A stretch of 64,000 bases of DNA from Mesorhabditis belari (Eukaryota; Nematoda; Chromadorea; Rhabditida; Rhabditidae): contig CAUEEP010000728.1 of NCBI GenBank assembly GCA_958450365.1, forward strand, positions 1,426,001-1,490,000, written 5' to 3'. Below, piece after piece: positions 11,641-20,448 of the stretch (its first letter is position 1; the number at the start of each line of letters is the position of its first letter). The notes below the pieces were generated by a model. The model worked only from the letters and a program-made list of their open reading frames with translations, was not told the origin of the DNA and made no database searches. The position numbers were made by a program, and so were the translations under genes.

Positions 11641-12779
11641 TTAGAATTCTTCAATAATAATTTTCACTTCTGGCACAGAAACCCGGCGAAAGTTTTCAAT
11701 TGATTTGGCTGAGGGAATCGACTCGGAACGAGATGTTCGACCGGGGACACGGAGAAAACTTTCGAAGTCGAGCTGAAGATTAGGAATTGAAGTTGAGTGA
11801 AACACTAACTCTTAAATATTTAACAGTTTGCAAAATTTAGAGTCTAAGCTAGAAAGCTGGAAAGATTTCAGGGTGTTCTACAGATTACGGTAACACCGTG
11901 TTGAGCTTTAACTCACCTTTCTCTGCAGAATGTCGCTTGTTCTTGGTGGTAACGAGTACTTTGGATGAAGATAGTCATCCAGTTTTCTCGAGTCAACGAG
12001 TGGTAGTGAGCATTTCTGAAATTTCGTGATTAATTCGAGATTCAATTCAAGTTTAGTCTTGCCTTTTTCTTTGCTAACGAATAGAGCCTTTCACGATCGG
12101 AAATGTGTCGGATTTGCTCGAGAGAGGCACTGGAATGAGTTTGTTTCTATGAAAATTTCAAGTTTCGGTTGCAGAGAGTTTTAAAAGTGAAATTTGTGAG
12201 ATAGCTTTTGCTTAAACTCACCTCGAGGAAACTGTATCGATGGCCACGAATTTTGTGTTTCTCCGTGGCGATTTTATCGTCGAGAAGGGGAGACCTTTCC
12301 TCGAATGGAATCTGAAAAAAAAATCTAGTTTGCGCTAGTTCAATTAGCTTTCGATTAACCAAAGTTACCTTTGTTTCAAGAAGAAATCTTTAGCCAGCAT
12401 GACGCAGCCATTGACGGGCCCCTGCCCCTGCCTGCATTGTCGAAGATTTCCCTTGTGGTTTAAGCTCGATTTAAGATAGAAATTTCTTTAAGCTCATTGA
12501 TCATTGATCATTTCATTGATCAATGAAACGATTGATCTATTACGCTGGTTTGAGATAGTTTAATTAGCTTTCGATTAACCAAAGTTATCTTTCTTTTAAG
12601 ATAGAGCTTTCTCAGCAAGCAATGAAAAGATTAATCTCAAAATTACGCACACATTTTTACAGGAGTTTTCCAAGCTTTTGCACTCACTTTGCCGGGATCA
12701 GCGTACACCATCCCATGAAGAAACCGATCAACAACAATGTGTAGCAGAAAAGGATGCCGATTGTTACGTAGAAGAACAT
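11641..12779 (-). CDS. short single-pass membrane protein, unrecognised
   Basis: I do not recognise this family. The start at 12779 gives MFFYVTIGILFCYTLLLIGF, one hydrophobic segment of about 24 residues, followed by a short linker. A cytosolic-looking Lys/Arg/Ser-rich tail of about 125 residues follows, including IPFEERSPLLDDK, SLEQIRHISDRERLYSLAKK, DSRKLDDYLHPKYSLPPRTS and the end VSVPEVKIIIEEF. Six exons join in frame, one of them a 19-base micro-exon (encoding FLLETK) at about 12375-12393. One intron appears to use a GC donor (near 12060). TTTTAG lies 28 bases upstream of the start codon, a candidate trans-splice site. The gene is convergent with the PDZ gene. Confidence 0.6.
12360..12610. 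repeat. direct duplication of about 60 bases and a TTGATCA palindrome
   Basis: The 25-base core AATTAGCTTTCGATTAACCA(AAGTT) and its flanks occur at about 12340-12395 and again at 12560-12615, inside one intron of the membrane-protein gene. Between them at 12495-12540 the motif ATTGATCA is iterated as overlapping palindromes. No coding sense is seen. Confidence 0.5.
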
Positions 12780-13161
12780 CGAATGCGAGAGGAGAGCCGC
12801 GCTCACATGCTAAAATTTATGAGAATTGTGTCGTGCGTCGTTGAGAAAAGTGAGAAGACGTGGGAATGAGTGATGAAAAATTTAGTAATTGAAATTGGAG
12901 ATGTTTTTTTGGGATGTTACATAGGAGAACATGTGCTCAATTCGAAGGCAAATAGAACAAAACGTTGAATTTTTACGTAAACAAAAAGTTCTGTAGTTTG
13001 AAAAGGCGAATTTTCAAAAGTTTTAAGCAAAAATCTAACTCGGACTTGTTGAATTTATTTTTAAAAACTTGTAAAAGCAAATAGAAAATGAAACTCTTCA
13101 ACATTTACATAAAAATTTAAAATTTTAATCTGAATATCGCCTGAGGAATGCTGTAAGAATG

Positions 13162-13492
13162 CTGTTGTCATTTTAGGAAATGGGACGTTGGAAAAAGTGC
13201 TTTCCGATTACGAGAAGGATCGATGATCGATGACAGATCGATGCCTACAAGATCGACAAGAAGGGTATTCAAGAAATCATAGAAATATGAAACGGACTGT
13301 AGTAGCTAAAATGGAATATGCTAAAATTTCCTCAAAATTGTTAGAATTGTGGTGAAAATAAGAATAAATTCGAATTAAATACTAAAAACTGTATTTAAAT
13401 CGGAGACCACTTAGTCACCGAGGTGTAGACGGAAAGCCAATAACAGAGATGTGAAGAGATCGGATCTCCCTTTACGATTACAACGATCAGCT
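13162..13492. repeat. 330-base dispersed duplicate, copy 1
   Basis: The segment from TGTTGTCATTTTAGGAAATG (13162) to about CAACGATCAGCTG (13492) is nearly identical to 16923-17254. It is inserted within a second duplicated unit: about 100 bases upstream (13045-13160) recur immediately downstream (13520-13640), as if the 330-base piece landed in, or accompanied, a local duplication. It contains a GATCGATGATCGATGACAGATCGATG cluster. No reading frame stays open across both copies. Confidence 0.65.
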
Positions 13493-14287
13493 GATCAGAA
13501 GGGACAGATCGATGCCTACAAGACCTTGTTGAATTTATTTGTAAAAACTTGTAAAAGCCTTTCAAGAAAATGAAACACTTCAACATTTACATAACAATTT
13601 CAAATTTTAATCTGAATATCGCCTGAGGAATGCTGTAAGAATCAAAAATTTTTAAGAATTACAATTTGGGAAAAATGTGGGAGTGAAAGAGTGAAATTAA
13701 GAATCCACCCTCAAATCCAGGGGATGATCTCGATTTGAAAATCCCTTTCAAATTGAGAATTTGCGGATAACAATGGACAACTAAAAAGGTTTTATCGTCA
13801 ATGCGCAAAAAACGAGCATAGAAGGAGAAAAAATGGCTTTAACTGCCATATAAGAATGGACAATGGACGCAAATTGTGCAATTCATTTCCGAGAACAAAG
13901 CAGGGGGGGGGAAGGATTTGAGATTTTGCGTGACTCAAATCGGATCAAATGTGAAACAGAGAAACATTGACGAATTTTTGGATTTGAAGAAAACGGGTAT
14001 TTTGATGGGAATCCGTGTTTGTCAGCAGCGAAATGCACGTTATTGGAAAATTGGAAAGCGTCACAGAATCGCATTGGAGAGCGTTACAGAATCGCATTGG
14101 AGAGCGTCACAGAATCGCAGCTTTTGCAATCATTTGCAAACTCAAACGGTACTTTTCCAGTATCGGAGTGGTAAGTTGTTTTTTTTTGGGTTGACTAGAA
14201 ACTTGGCTCTAAAGCTCTAGATGCTAAGTCATTATCGAAGTTGTAAACTTTGATTCTTTCTCTAAATTGACTTTAGGTTTAGTCATA

Positions 14288-14528
14288 CATGAATACTGTA
14301 ATAGTACTCCAGTCACGTAATCGCAAAAGGTTTTTACTATTTCATTTTTTGTCCGTACTTTCAAAAAATGCGTCTTTAATACCAAAAAATAGCCCCGAAT
14401 TTCAGCTATTTTTTGATACCCAAGCGCACATTGTAGCATAAATCAGTGTCGAGAAAAACGCGTTTAAAGCTAGACTACGCAACACTCCGCACCGTCATTA
14501 TGGCGGTGGGATACTACAGTATTTACAG
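14288..14528. mobile_element. family-A TA-target MITE, copy 1 (diverged)
   Basis: The element is bounded by TA dinucleotides. It has the family pattern: terminal GTAAATACTGTAATAGTA-type ends, CGACTACGCGAC/GTCGCGTAGTC subterminal boxes, and a central palindrome around AAAAAATAGCxxTGAAATTC. The left end reads CATGAATACTGTAATAG and the right end CTACAGTATTTACAG, so this copy is older than those at 20594 and 26772. Confidence 0.7.
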
Positions 14529-14867
14529 TAGGTAGAAATTTGATTCACTACATTGATACTGGTAAAGTTTAAGTACTAATTAAAGTCAAAAAGTCGATTA
14601 CACTGACTGTTTTCCCGGTTAGCGGAGACTATAAATGCAAATAGCATGCTGAAGGGGTTTTGTAGCCAGAGTAATAGTGTTCATTTGGTACCGGAAACTC
14701 AGACAAAATTAATCGGACAAAAACTAAAATAAGTATTCTAGAGTCAGATCTACAAAAAACTAAGCTTAACTTTGAAATTTACGAAAGCTTGCTTTGCTTT
14801 TGTTAACGATTTTGCTAATAGCATTGATAATGACATTGACATGGCTAATAGCATGTAGAGTAGACTT

Positions 14868-15258
14868 ACTTACGAATATTATCGATACAAACGGCATGCT
14901 CATGTTTGACCGTTCAGATCTCAGTTTCTAAAACAGTTATCAATCTGCAAATTGTTTCAATGGAAAGCCAAGAATGCCAGCTTATGTTTGCTATCTCATA
15001 CATAGCAAGTTCTCATAGGTGAATGCCTTAAAAAGCTTATCGATACTTATCGATACTCAAATATCGATAAGCTTTTCGATAAGTATCGATCAGTTTTGAG
15101 GTGCTTGCTCCGCAAAAGTCGCTATGTGTGAGATAGCAATCAAAAGCTGACATTCTTGGCTCTCCAATGAAACTACTTGCAGATTGATAGCTCTTCTAGA
15201 AACTGAGATCTGAACGGTCAAAAATGAGCATACCGTTTGTATCGATAATATTCATAAT
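14868..15258. mobile_element. 390-base fold-back element
   Basis: AATATTATCGATACAAACGG at about 14876 is matched in inverse near 15250. Further pairs include GACCGTTCAGATCTCAGTTTCT with AGAAACTGAGATCTGAACGGTC. The whole 390 bases fold on a centre near 15065, with an ATCGATAAGCTT-rich apex. This is a long imperfect hairpin without coding content, presumably a fold-back transposon or MITE. Confidence 0.7.
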
Positions 15259-16216
15259 CAAGTCTAGTTGCAACAGTATGAATTCGAAAAAGATTTGCAT
15301 AAATCAATTGATTTAACCGTCGCTTTAACCGACTAAAAAAACAATGATGCAAATTTATTCGGTTAATTGTTCAACCGCAAGGATTATGTTCTAATGCCAT
15401 GCCATGCGTTAAGATGCTTTGATAGTTGAGTAAGCTATCTTTTGTCTTCTCTATCTCACACTTGTCAGCAACAAAAACCAAAACGAAACACCAGTGTTAA
15501 TGGTCAAATTTCTGCGGGGAAAAGGGCAAACAAAAGAATAAAGGCTAATGGATGCATGTGGTTGGGCCATCTGTGTGTTTTTAGCTAATCTGAATCCGTG
15601 AAAGAAAAGCCGGCTAATGAGCTGAAAATTTTGACACAATTTATCTTAAAATTGGAAAGATGTATTGGAAAAGTTTGAAAAACATTTCAAAAAGAATTTC
15701 GATGAAAAAAATTTGTCACCATTTTGGTTTATTTGTGGAGTGGCAGGGGATTACCGCCCTCACCTCTCGGTCGTCAGCAAAATTTCTGGAGGAAATGAAA
15801 AAATGAGCTCTGTTTTCCGGTAAATGAGACCAAAAAGGGGTCAAGGGAAAAATGTAAAAGACAATTAAAAAGATTTTTTTCTATAGCTTACTCATCAAAA
15901 CATGGTGGAGAGGAGTTCCTTGTGCTGTTATTGGTCAATTTCATTTAAAAGCGGAAGTCTTTACTTTTAGATTTGTGTAGATGACATGTTGTAGAAAAAA
16001 AGTTGAAAGATTTGAGAAAAGAAAAGAAAAATGCGGGGCTGGCAAGAAAAATGCGGATCTGGCAAGTTGTGAAAAGAAAAATGCGGGCCTGGCAAGTTGT
16101 GTGTTCGTTTTCGCGTAACTGGGTTCACCACAGGTTCCCTCAGGTACTCCAGGAGTAAGTTTTAGCTCAACCTACAGCTTAGACAACTATCTTAGAACTA
16201 TTATTAATTCCGTGCG

Positions 16217-16273
16217 GTGCAAAATCATACGCCACTCCCTAAAAAATTGGGGGGTAGCGTATGGTTTTACACC
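16217..16273. repeat. 57-base hairpin
   Basis: GGTGCAAAATCATACGCCAC at 16217 pairs with the reverse complement at 16249-16273 (TAGCGTATGGTTTTACACC). The arms are 24 bases around a TAAAAAATT loop, with two C-A mismatches and two wobble pairs. It is sized like a small hairpin RNA precursor or a short palindromic repeat. Confidence 0.5.
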
Positions 16274-16922
16274 GGGTGAATTTTCGTTTTTTGGCTGTTA
16301 CATTTTGAGGCATTATTATTAGCAGAAATCGGATAAAACGATCTTTTATCAGTTAACGGAAGTGATCAACTGATCGGATCGACTGTGAAATCTATCAGTT
16401 TGTGGTCACGATTCGTACAAGGTTGTACAAGGGAGATAACACTATTTTAAAGCAAGAGCAAGAGCAACAGAATGGGCTTTCTTTTACGAGGGACAAAAAG
16501 AGGGACGACAAATGGTTGTGCGATTTGATGTGATCATCCGCACATACACTACGATAAAACTTTTGCGATCGGGGGAAAGAAATGAACGATACGATTCGGC
16601 AAGAGAAATGAACTGGTGGAGGAAATTTCGAGAGAACTAGTCTCTAGATAACTTTCTCAAAGAGAAATCAGCATGTTTCGAGAATTTCTGGCAATCTAAC
16701 AATTCGAAATCAAGTAAAATTGAAAGCTATAGTTGACTTACTGCAGATTCTCAACAAAAAAACAAAACTAAGAAAGAAAGAAGATTCTGCGACCGTTTCA
16801 CATTTCTTTATCCACCCTTAGGAACTTTGAAAAACAACGCTTATTTGATTCAACGAACCAACGCGTATTTTACTATTCATTTTTTTGCTTTTCTTAAATT
16901 TTTTTCTATTTTTTGTAATCAT

Positions 16923-17254
16923 TTGTTGTCATTTTAGGAAATGGGACGTTGGAAAAAGTGCTTTCCGATTACGAGAAGGATCGATGATCGATGACAGATC
17001 GATGCCTAGAAGATCGACAAGAAGGGTATTCAAGAAATCATAGAAATATGAAACGGACTGTAGTAGCTAAAATGGAATATGCTAAAATTTCCTCAAAATT
17101 GTTAGAATTGAGGTGAAAATAAGAATAAATTCGAATTAAATACTAAAAACTGTATTTAAATCGGAGACCACTTAGTCACCGAGGTGTAGACGGAAAGCCA
17201 ATAACAGAGATGTGAAGAGATCGGATCTCCCTTTACGATTACAACGATCAGCTG
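16923..17254. repeat. 330-base dispersed duplicate, copy 2
   Basis: This is the second copy of the 13162-13492 unit in the same orientation, differing at only a few positions over its length. The flanks differ between copies, which places the unit borders near 16923 and 17254. Confidence 0.65.
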
Positions 17255-17807
17255 GGATATGTGAGTGGAAAAGGGGAAATATTGTGAAATGAGGGATGAG
17301 AAAGGACAAATCTCTGTCTTTGAAACTCATCAAAGTTTTTTTTTTAAAATCAAATGGCGAGTTTAGCAAGTTGAATGATTCTAGCTTTTATAATCGAATG
17401 AATTGTTGCACTTGCTATTCGAATCAGATTTGATTGTGAAAGCTGATGTGAGCCGGACTCTGTGCGTGTACTTTGTGCTCATTATCAGAAACATTCTCAT
17501 TTTTCTCTTTGCTGCAAAAGGTCACGAATCAAATACAGTACAGGGAACTGCTTCAGTTACGCAAATATCCCAAATTTACCAATAATACATCTACTCTAGC
17601 TAGGGAAAAGCACGAACTCAAGGCGAGCTTTTGTCTGGACACCTTTTTTCTTTATAGAATCAAGTATGAGGAATTCGAATCTAAAATCAAAATCTGCCAA
17701 ATCACTTTCCAGGCTGAACTTTAATCGAAAATTTAATCGAAAATCGAAGATCTTTAATCGAAAATAAACGGATGCTTTAAAACGATCCTTCTCTAGCGAG
17801 AGAGCAG

Positions 17808-17880
17808 AGCGTTGCTGGCCTGGTGGATAGCCCACTGCGCTTCCACCCACAGGATCTTGGTTCGATCCCTGATGGAGCTT
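17808..17880 (+). tRNA. tRNA-like sequence (probable SINE or pseudo-tRNA)
   Basis: An A-box-like TGGCCTGGTGGATAGC and a B-box-like GGTTCGATCCC are spaced as in a tRNA and followed by TTTTCG and TTTTTT. The anticodon arm does not pair properly, so this is not a functional tRNA gene as read. It is a pol III-type, tRNA-derived repeat. Confidence 0.5.
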
Positions 17881-18086
17881 TTCGTTTTTTTTCTTTTGGT
17901 TGCTTTTTTCCTTTAAATTTTCCTTTCCTTCCTTTCCTTCCTTCTTCATCTTCCTGTAAAATATTGAATTTTAGTGTAAATTTTGTAAGGAATATGTGCA
18001 AATTGTGTAAACAATATACGATCGAAGAAATTAAAAGAAAAACCAATAATGTTGCTGCAAATTGCTCCAAAAGCAAAAAAACGAAA

Positions 18087-18160
18087 GGCTCCATCAGGGA
18101 TCGAACCAAGATCCTGTCGGTGGAAGCGAAATGCGCTATCCACTAGGCCAGCAACGCTCT
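18087..18160 (-). tRNA. tRNA-like sequence, inverted partner
   Basis: This is the minus-strand counterpart of the unit at 17808. TGGCCTAGTGGATAGCGC and GGTTCGATCCC are intact and the rest differs slightly. The same caveat on the anticodon arm applies. Confidence 0.5.
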
Positions 18161-19258
18161 GTTCTCTCGCTAGAGAAGGACATTTTTAAAGCATCCGTTT
18201 AAAGCAAATTTTCGATTGAAGTTCAGCCTGGAAAGTGATTTGGTAGATTTTGATTTTAGATTTGAATTCCTCATAGCCGATTCTGTAAAGTAGACGAGGT
18301 GTCCAGAAAAGAAGCTCACCTTGTTTGATTTTAGATTTTAGATTCGAATTCCTCATAGCCGATTCTATAAAGTAGACGAGGTGTCCAGAAGAAAAAACTC
18401 ACCTTGTTTTCGTCCTTTTTTCTAGTAAGATAAATGTGGGTTGTCGATGAGTAAACTGTAAAGATATAAGACTGAAATCAAACAAAGTACAGATTCAAAC
18501 TTAAACTAAGCTGAAAAGTAATGAAAACAGTCAAGATGTTTAGTGGATTGATTAGCGATCATCCATAATCGCTTTTTTTTGTAAGCTAGGTACAGATTTC
18601 ACCTTGTTCACCCTTAATTGCTAAAACTTTTTACTTGACTATGTTTTCTTTTCAAGAATTTTTCTTGTTAAGAGCTGAGGGTTTGACAAATTTTTTTGAC
18701 ATCTCAATGACATCTCAATGACATCACAGTTTTCGAAAAGCAAAACTACTTCCAAATCTCATCACAAATGAGATACTTGCTCTGTAACGGGCGTTTACTT
18801 CAAGTTGATGGATTTTTGGGATGTGTGTTTTTTCGTTAAAGAAAAGGAAAAGAGAGGGTGAGGATCAGTTGAAGGGGAGTGTTACAAAAATTGGGAAAAG
18901 AAGATAAAAGAGATGAGAGATGAGATGAAAGAAAGGGAAAGAGGGGGGAAGGTTAGAAAAAGAAGAAAGGGCCAGGTACTGGAGATGCTTTGAGGAATCT
19001 GCTCTCTCTTTGACTTCCTCGTGAGCACCAATGTTCAACAGGAGGTCGCTTTTCTCTTTTTTTTCCTTTTCCTTTAACTCCTTTCCCTCAAATTGATTGT
19101 TTCCTCGATTCGTGATAACTTTTCGATAAAATACTGATATTCAAGCTAATATTGATTGCTAATTACTGAAAATTCACGATGTCAGAGCGTAAGATTGCTA
19201 AGGTTGGTTGTAGAAACAGTAGTAAGGTATAAGGCCCTATCCTGGTAACAGGATAGAT

Positions 19259-19329
19259 GTCGATGTAGCTCATTGGTAGAGAGTTCGCTCGGTAAGCGGG
19301 AGGTTGCGAGATCGAATCCCGGTGCCGCC
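19259..19329 (+). tRNA. tRNA-like (Thr-GGT-like), copy 1
   Basis: TAGCTCATTGGTAGAG (A box) and a B box changed to AGATCGAATCC are present. The anticodon stem TTCGC/GCGGG pairs with a TCGGTAA loop, which would give GGT, but position 33 is C rather than the near-universal U. This is probably a tRNA-derived repeat rather than a functional gene. Confidence 0.45.
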
Positions 19330-19591
19330 TATATTTTGCATTCCCAGCCATAAAAGGATCGGCTTGTCCAAACCTGTTGAAAAACAAACTTGTCCAAACC
19401 TGTTAAACATTCCATTTGGTACATCTCAGTATATTAAAAGTTACAATAATTAGATTCGTGATAACTTTTCGTTAAAATACTGATATTCAAGCTATTGATT
19501 GCTATTGATTGCTGATTACGATGTCAGAGCGTAAGATTGCTAGGGTTGATTGTAGAAACTGTAGTAAGGTACGAGGCCCTATAGGATAGAT

Positions 19592-19662
19592 GTCCGTGTA
19601 GCTCATTGGTAGAGAATTCGCTCGGTAAGCGGGAGGTTGCGGGTTCGAATCCCGGTGCCGAC
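19592..19662 (+). tRNA. tRNA-like (Thr-GGT-like), copy 2
   Basis: This copy is better preserved than the one at 19259. The B box GGGTTCGAATCCC is perfect. The acceptor strands GTCCGTG and TGCCGAC pair at 6 of 7 positions counting G-U. The anticodon loop is again TCGGTAA with C at position 33. It could be a diverged tRNA or a SINE head. Confidence 0.5.
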
Positions 19663-20168
19663 TATGTTTTGGCCGGCCATGTCTTGGCCGACCATGTTCC
19701 CAGGCATAAAAGGATCGGCTTGTCGAACTCAGTGACTGTTTGCAGTTTAAACATTCCATTTGGTACATCTCAGTATATTAAAAGTTACAATAATAAGATA
19801 TTTCTTTAAAAAGAGCTTTGTCGTAGAGTTACATATCCAAAATGACATATATTGGATTGATGGAAAAGTCCTTTCCGATTTTTTGGGAGAGTACCTTAAA
19901 TTTGTCGAATTTCGACGTTTTATAGCTCATCCTAAAGCTGAATTCAAGACGGATCGATTGGTAAAAACCGTTTTGAGATATCTCTTTTCTAAAAGTTTTT
20001 ACAGCTATTTTAGTAAAGGGCGGCAAGGCCAAAAAATGGCTGTTTTCACGTTTCGTAAGTTTTCCGTGCAGAAACCTAGGCTAAAAGCATGTGTTTCGTG
20101 ATCGGCGTCAAAAATAACCCCTAGACACGCATTTTCAGAATCTTAGCAAAAAATTTTTGAAAAATATT

Positions 20169-20219
20169 GTCACCGGTGGAAGTCGAACCAGCGACCCTCA
20201 GATCAATAGCCTTTCCGCC
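20169..20219 (-). tRNA. truncated tRNA-like 3' half
   Basis: On the minus strand GGCTATTGATCTGAGGGTCG is followed by CTGGTTCGACTTCCACCGG, which resembles an anticodon-arm remnant plus a T arm. The 5' half is absent. Confidence 0.35.
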
Positions 20220-20448
20220 GCTTTTCGCGATTTTCCTTCGTTTTTCTCGTTTTTTTTTGTTTTATCATTTTTTTGATGTTGTTAGAAGGGAAATTTTAGG
20301 GTACACTTTTCCATCAACCCAATACAAAAATCTACAAAGTTTTGTGTGCTAGATATTTCATATTTTATCTTCATAGTGCAGTAATTAAGTTATTAAGATA
20401 AAAGCCAGTATCAGAGTGTCATTTTTCTGCAACAATTTTGTAGCTCCG

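Larger units (their letters stand above)
17640..18300. repeat. head-to-head inverted pair carrying tRNA-like units
   Basis: About 230 bases (17640-17880) recur as their reverse complement at 18087-18310, with a 200-base centre of CTTTCCTTCC-type sequence. Each arm contains a unit-specific leader (CCAGGCTGAACTTTAATCG, GGATGCTTTAAAA) and then a tRNA-like sequence ending in a T run. Part of the leader (GAATTCCTCATAGCCGATTC) is repeated once more at 18340-18410. Confidence 0.7.
19109..19797. repeat. tandem duplication (two units of about 340 bases), each with a tRNA-like sequence
   Basis: Both units run from ATTCGTGATAACTTTTCG through GATGTCAGAGCGTAAGATTG, the tRNA-like stretch and AAAGGATCGGCTTGTC to CATTTGGTACATCTCAGTAT and TTACAATAAT. 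Unit 1 is about 19109-19451 and unit 2 about 19452-19797. The second unit has a longer GGCCGGCCATG-type insertion after the tRNA-like part. Confidence 0.7.
12870..20440. other. 7.5-kb gene-poor, repeat-rich block
   Basis: No exon chain with coding character was found on either strand. The block holds dispersed and tandem duplications, two or more fold-back elements, one TA-target MITE, five tRNA-like units and short minisatellites, for example about three units of a 25-base repeat at 14065-14125 and of a 24-base repeat around ATGCGGG at 16020-16095. It may also contain the upstream region of the K2P channel gene. Isolated open frames of 60-115 codons here look random. A small non-coding RNA cannot be excluded. 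Confidence 0.5.

Noticed and set aside
13876..14220. 114-codon plus-strand frame
   Set aside because: It crosses a 25-base tandem repeat and a run of nine G residues, has no recognisable domain and no splice partners.
17596..18146. Several frames of 65-117 codons on both strands
   Set aside because: They read through the inverted tRNA-like units; similar N-termini (DSPLRFHPQDLGSIPDGAFR) on both strands show the inverted repeat, not a gene.
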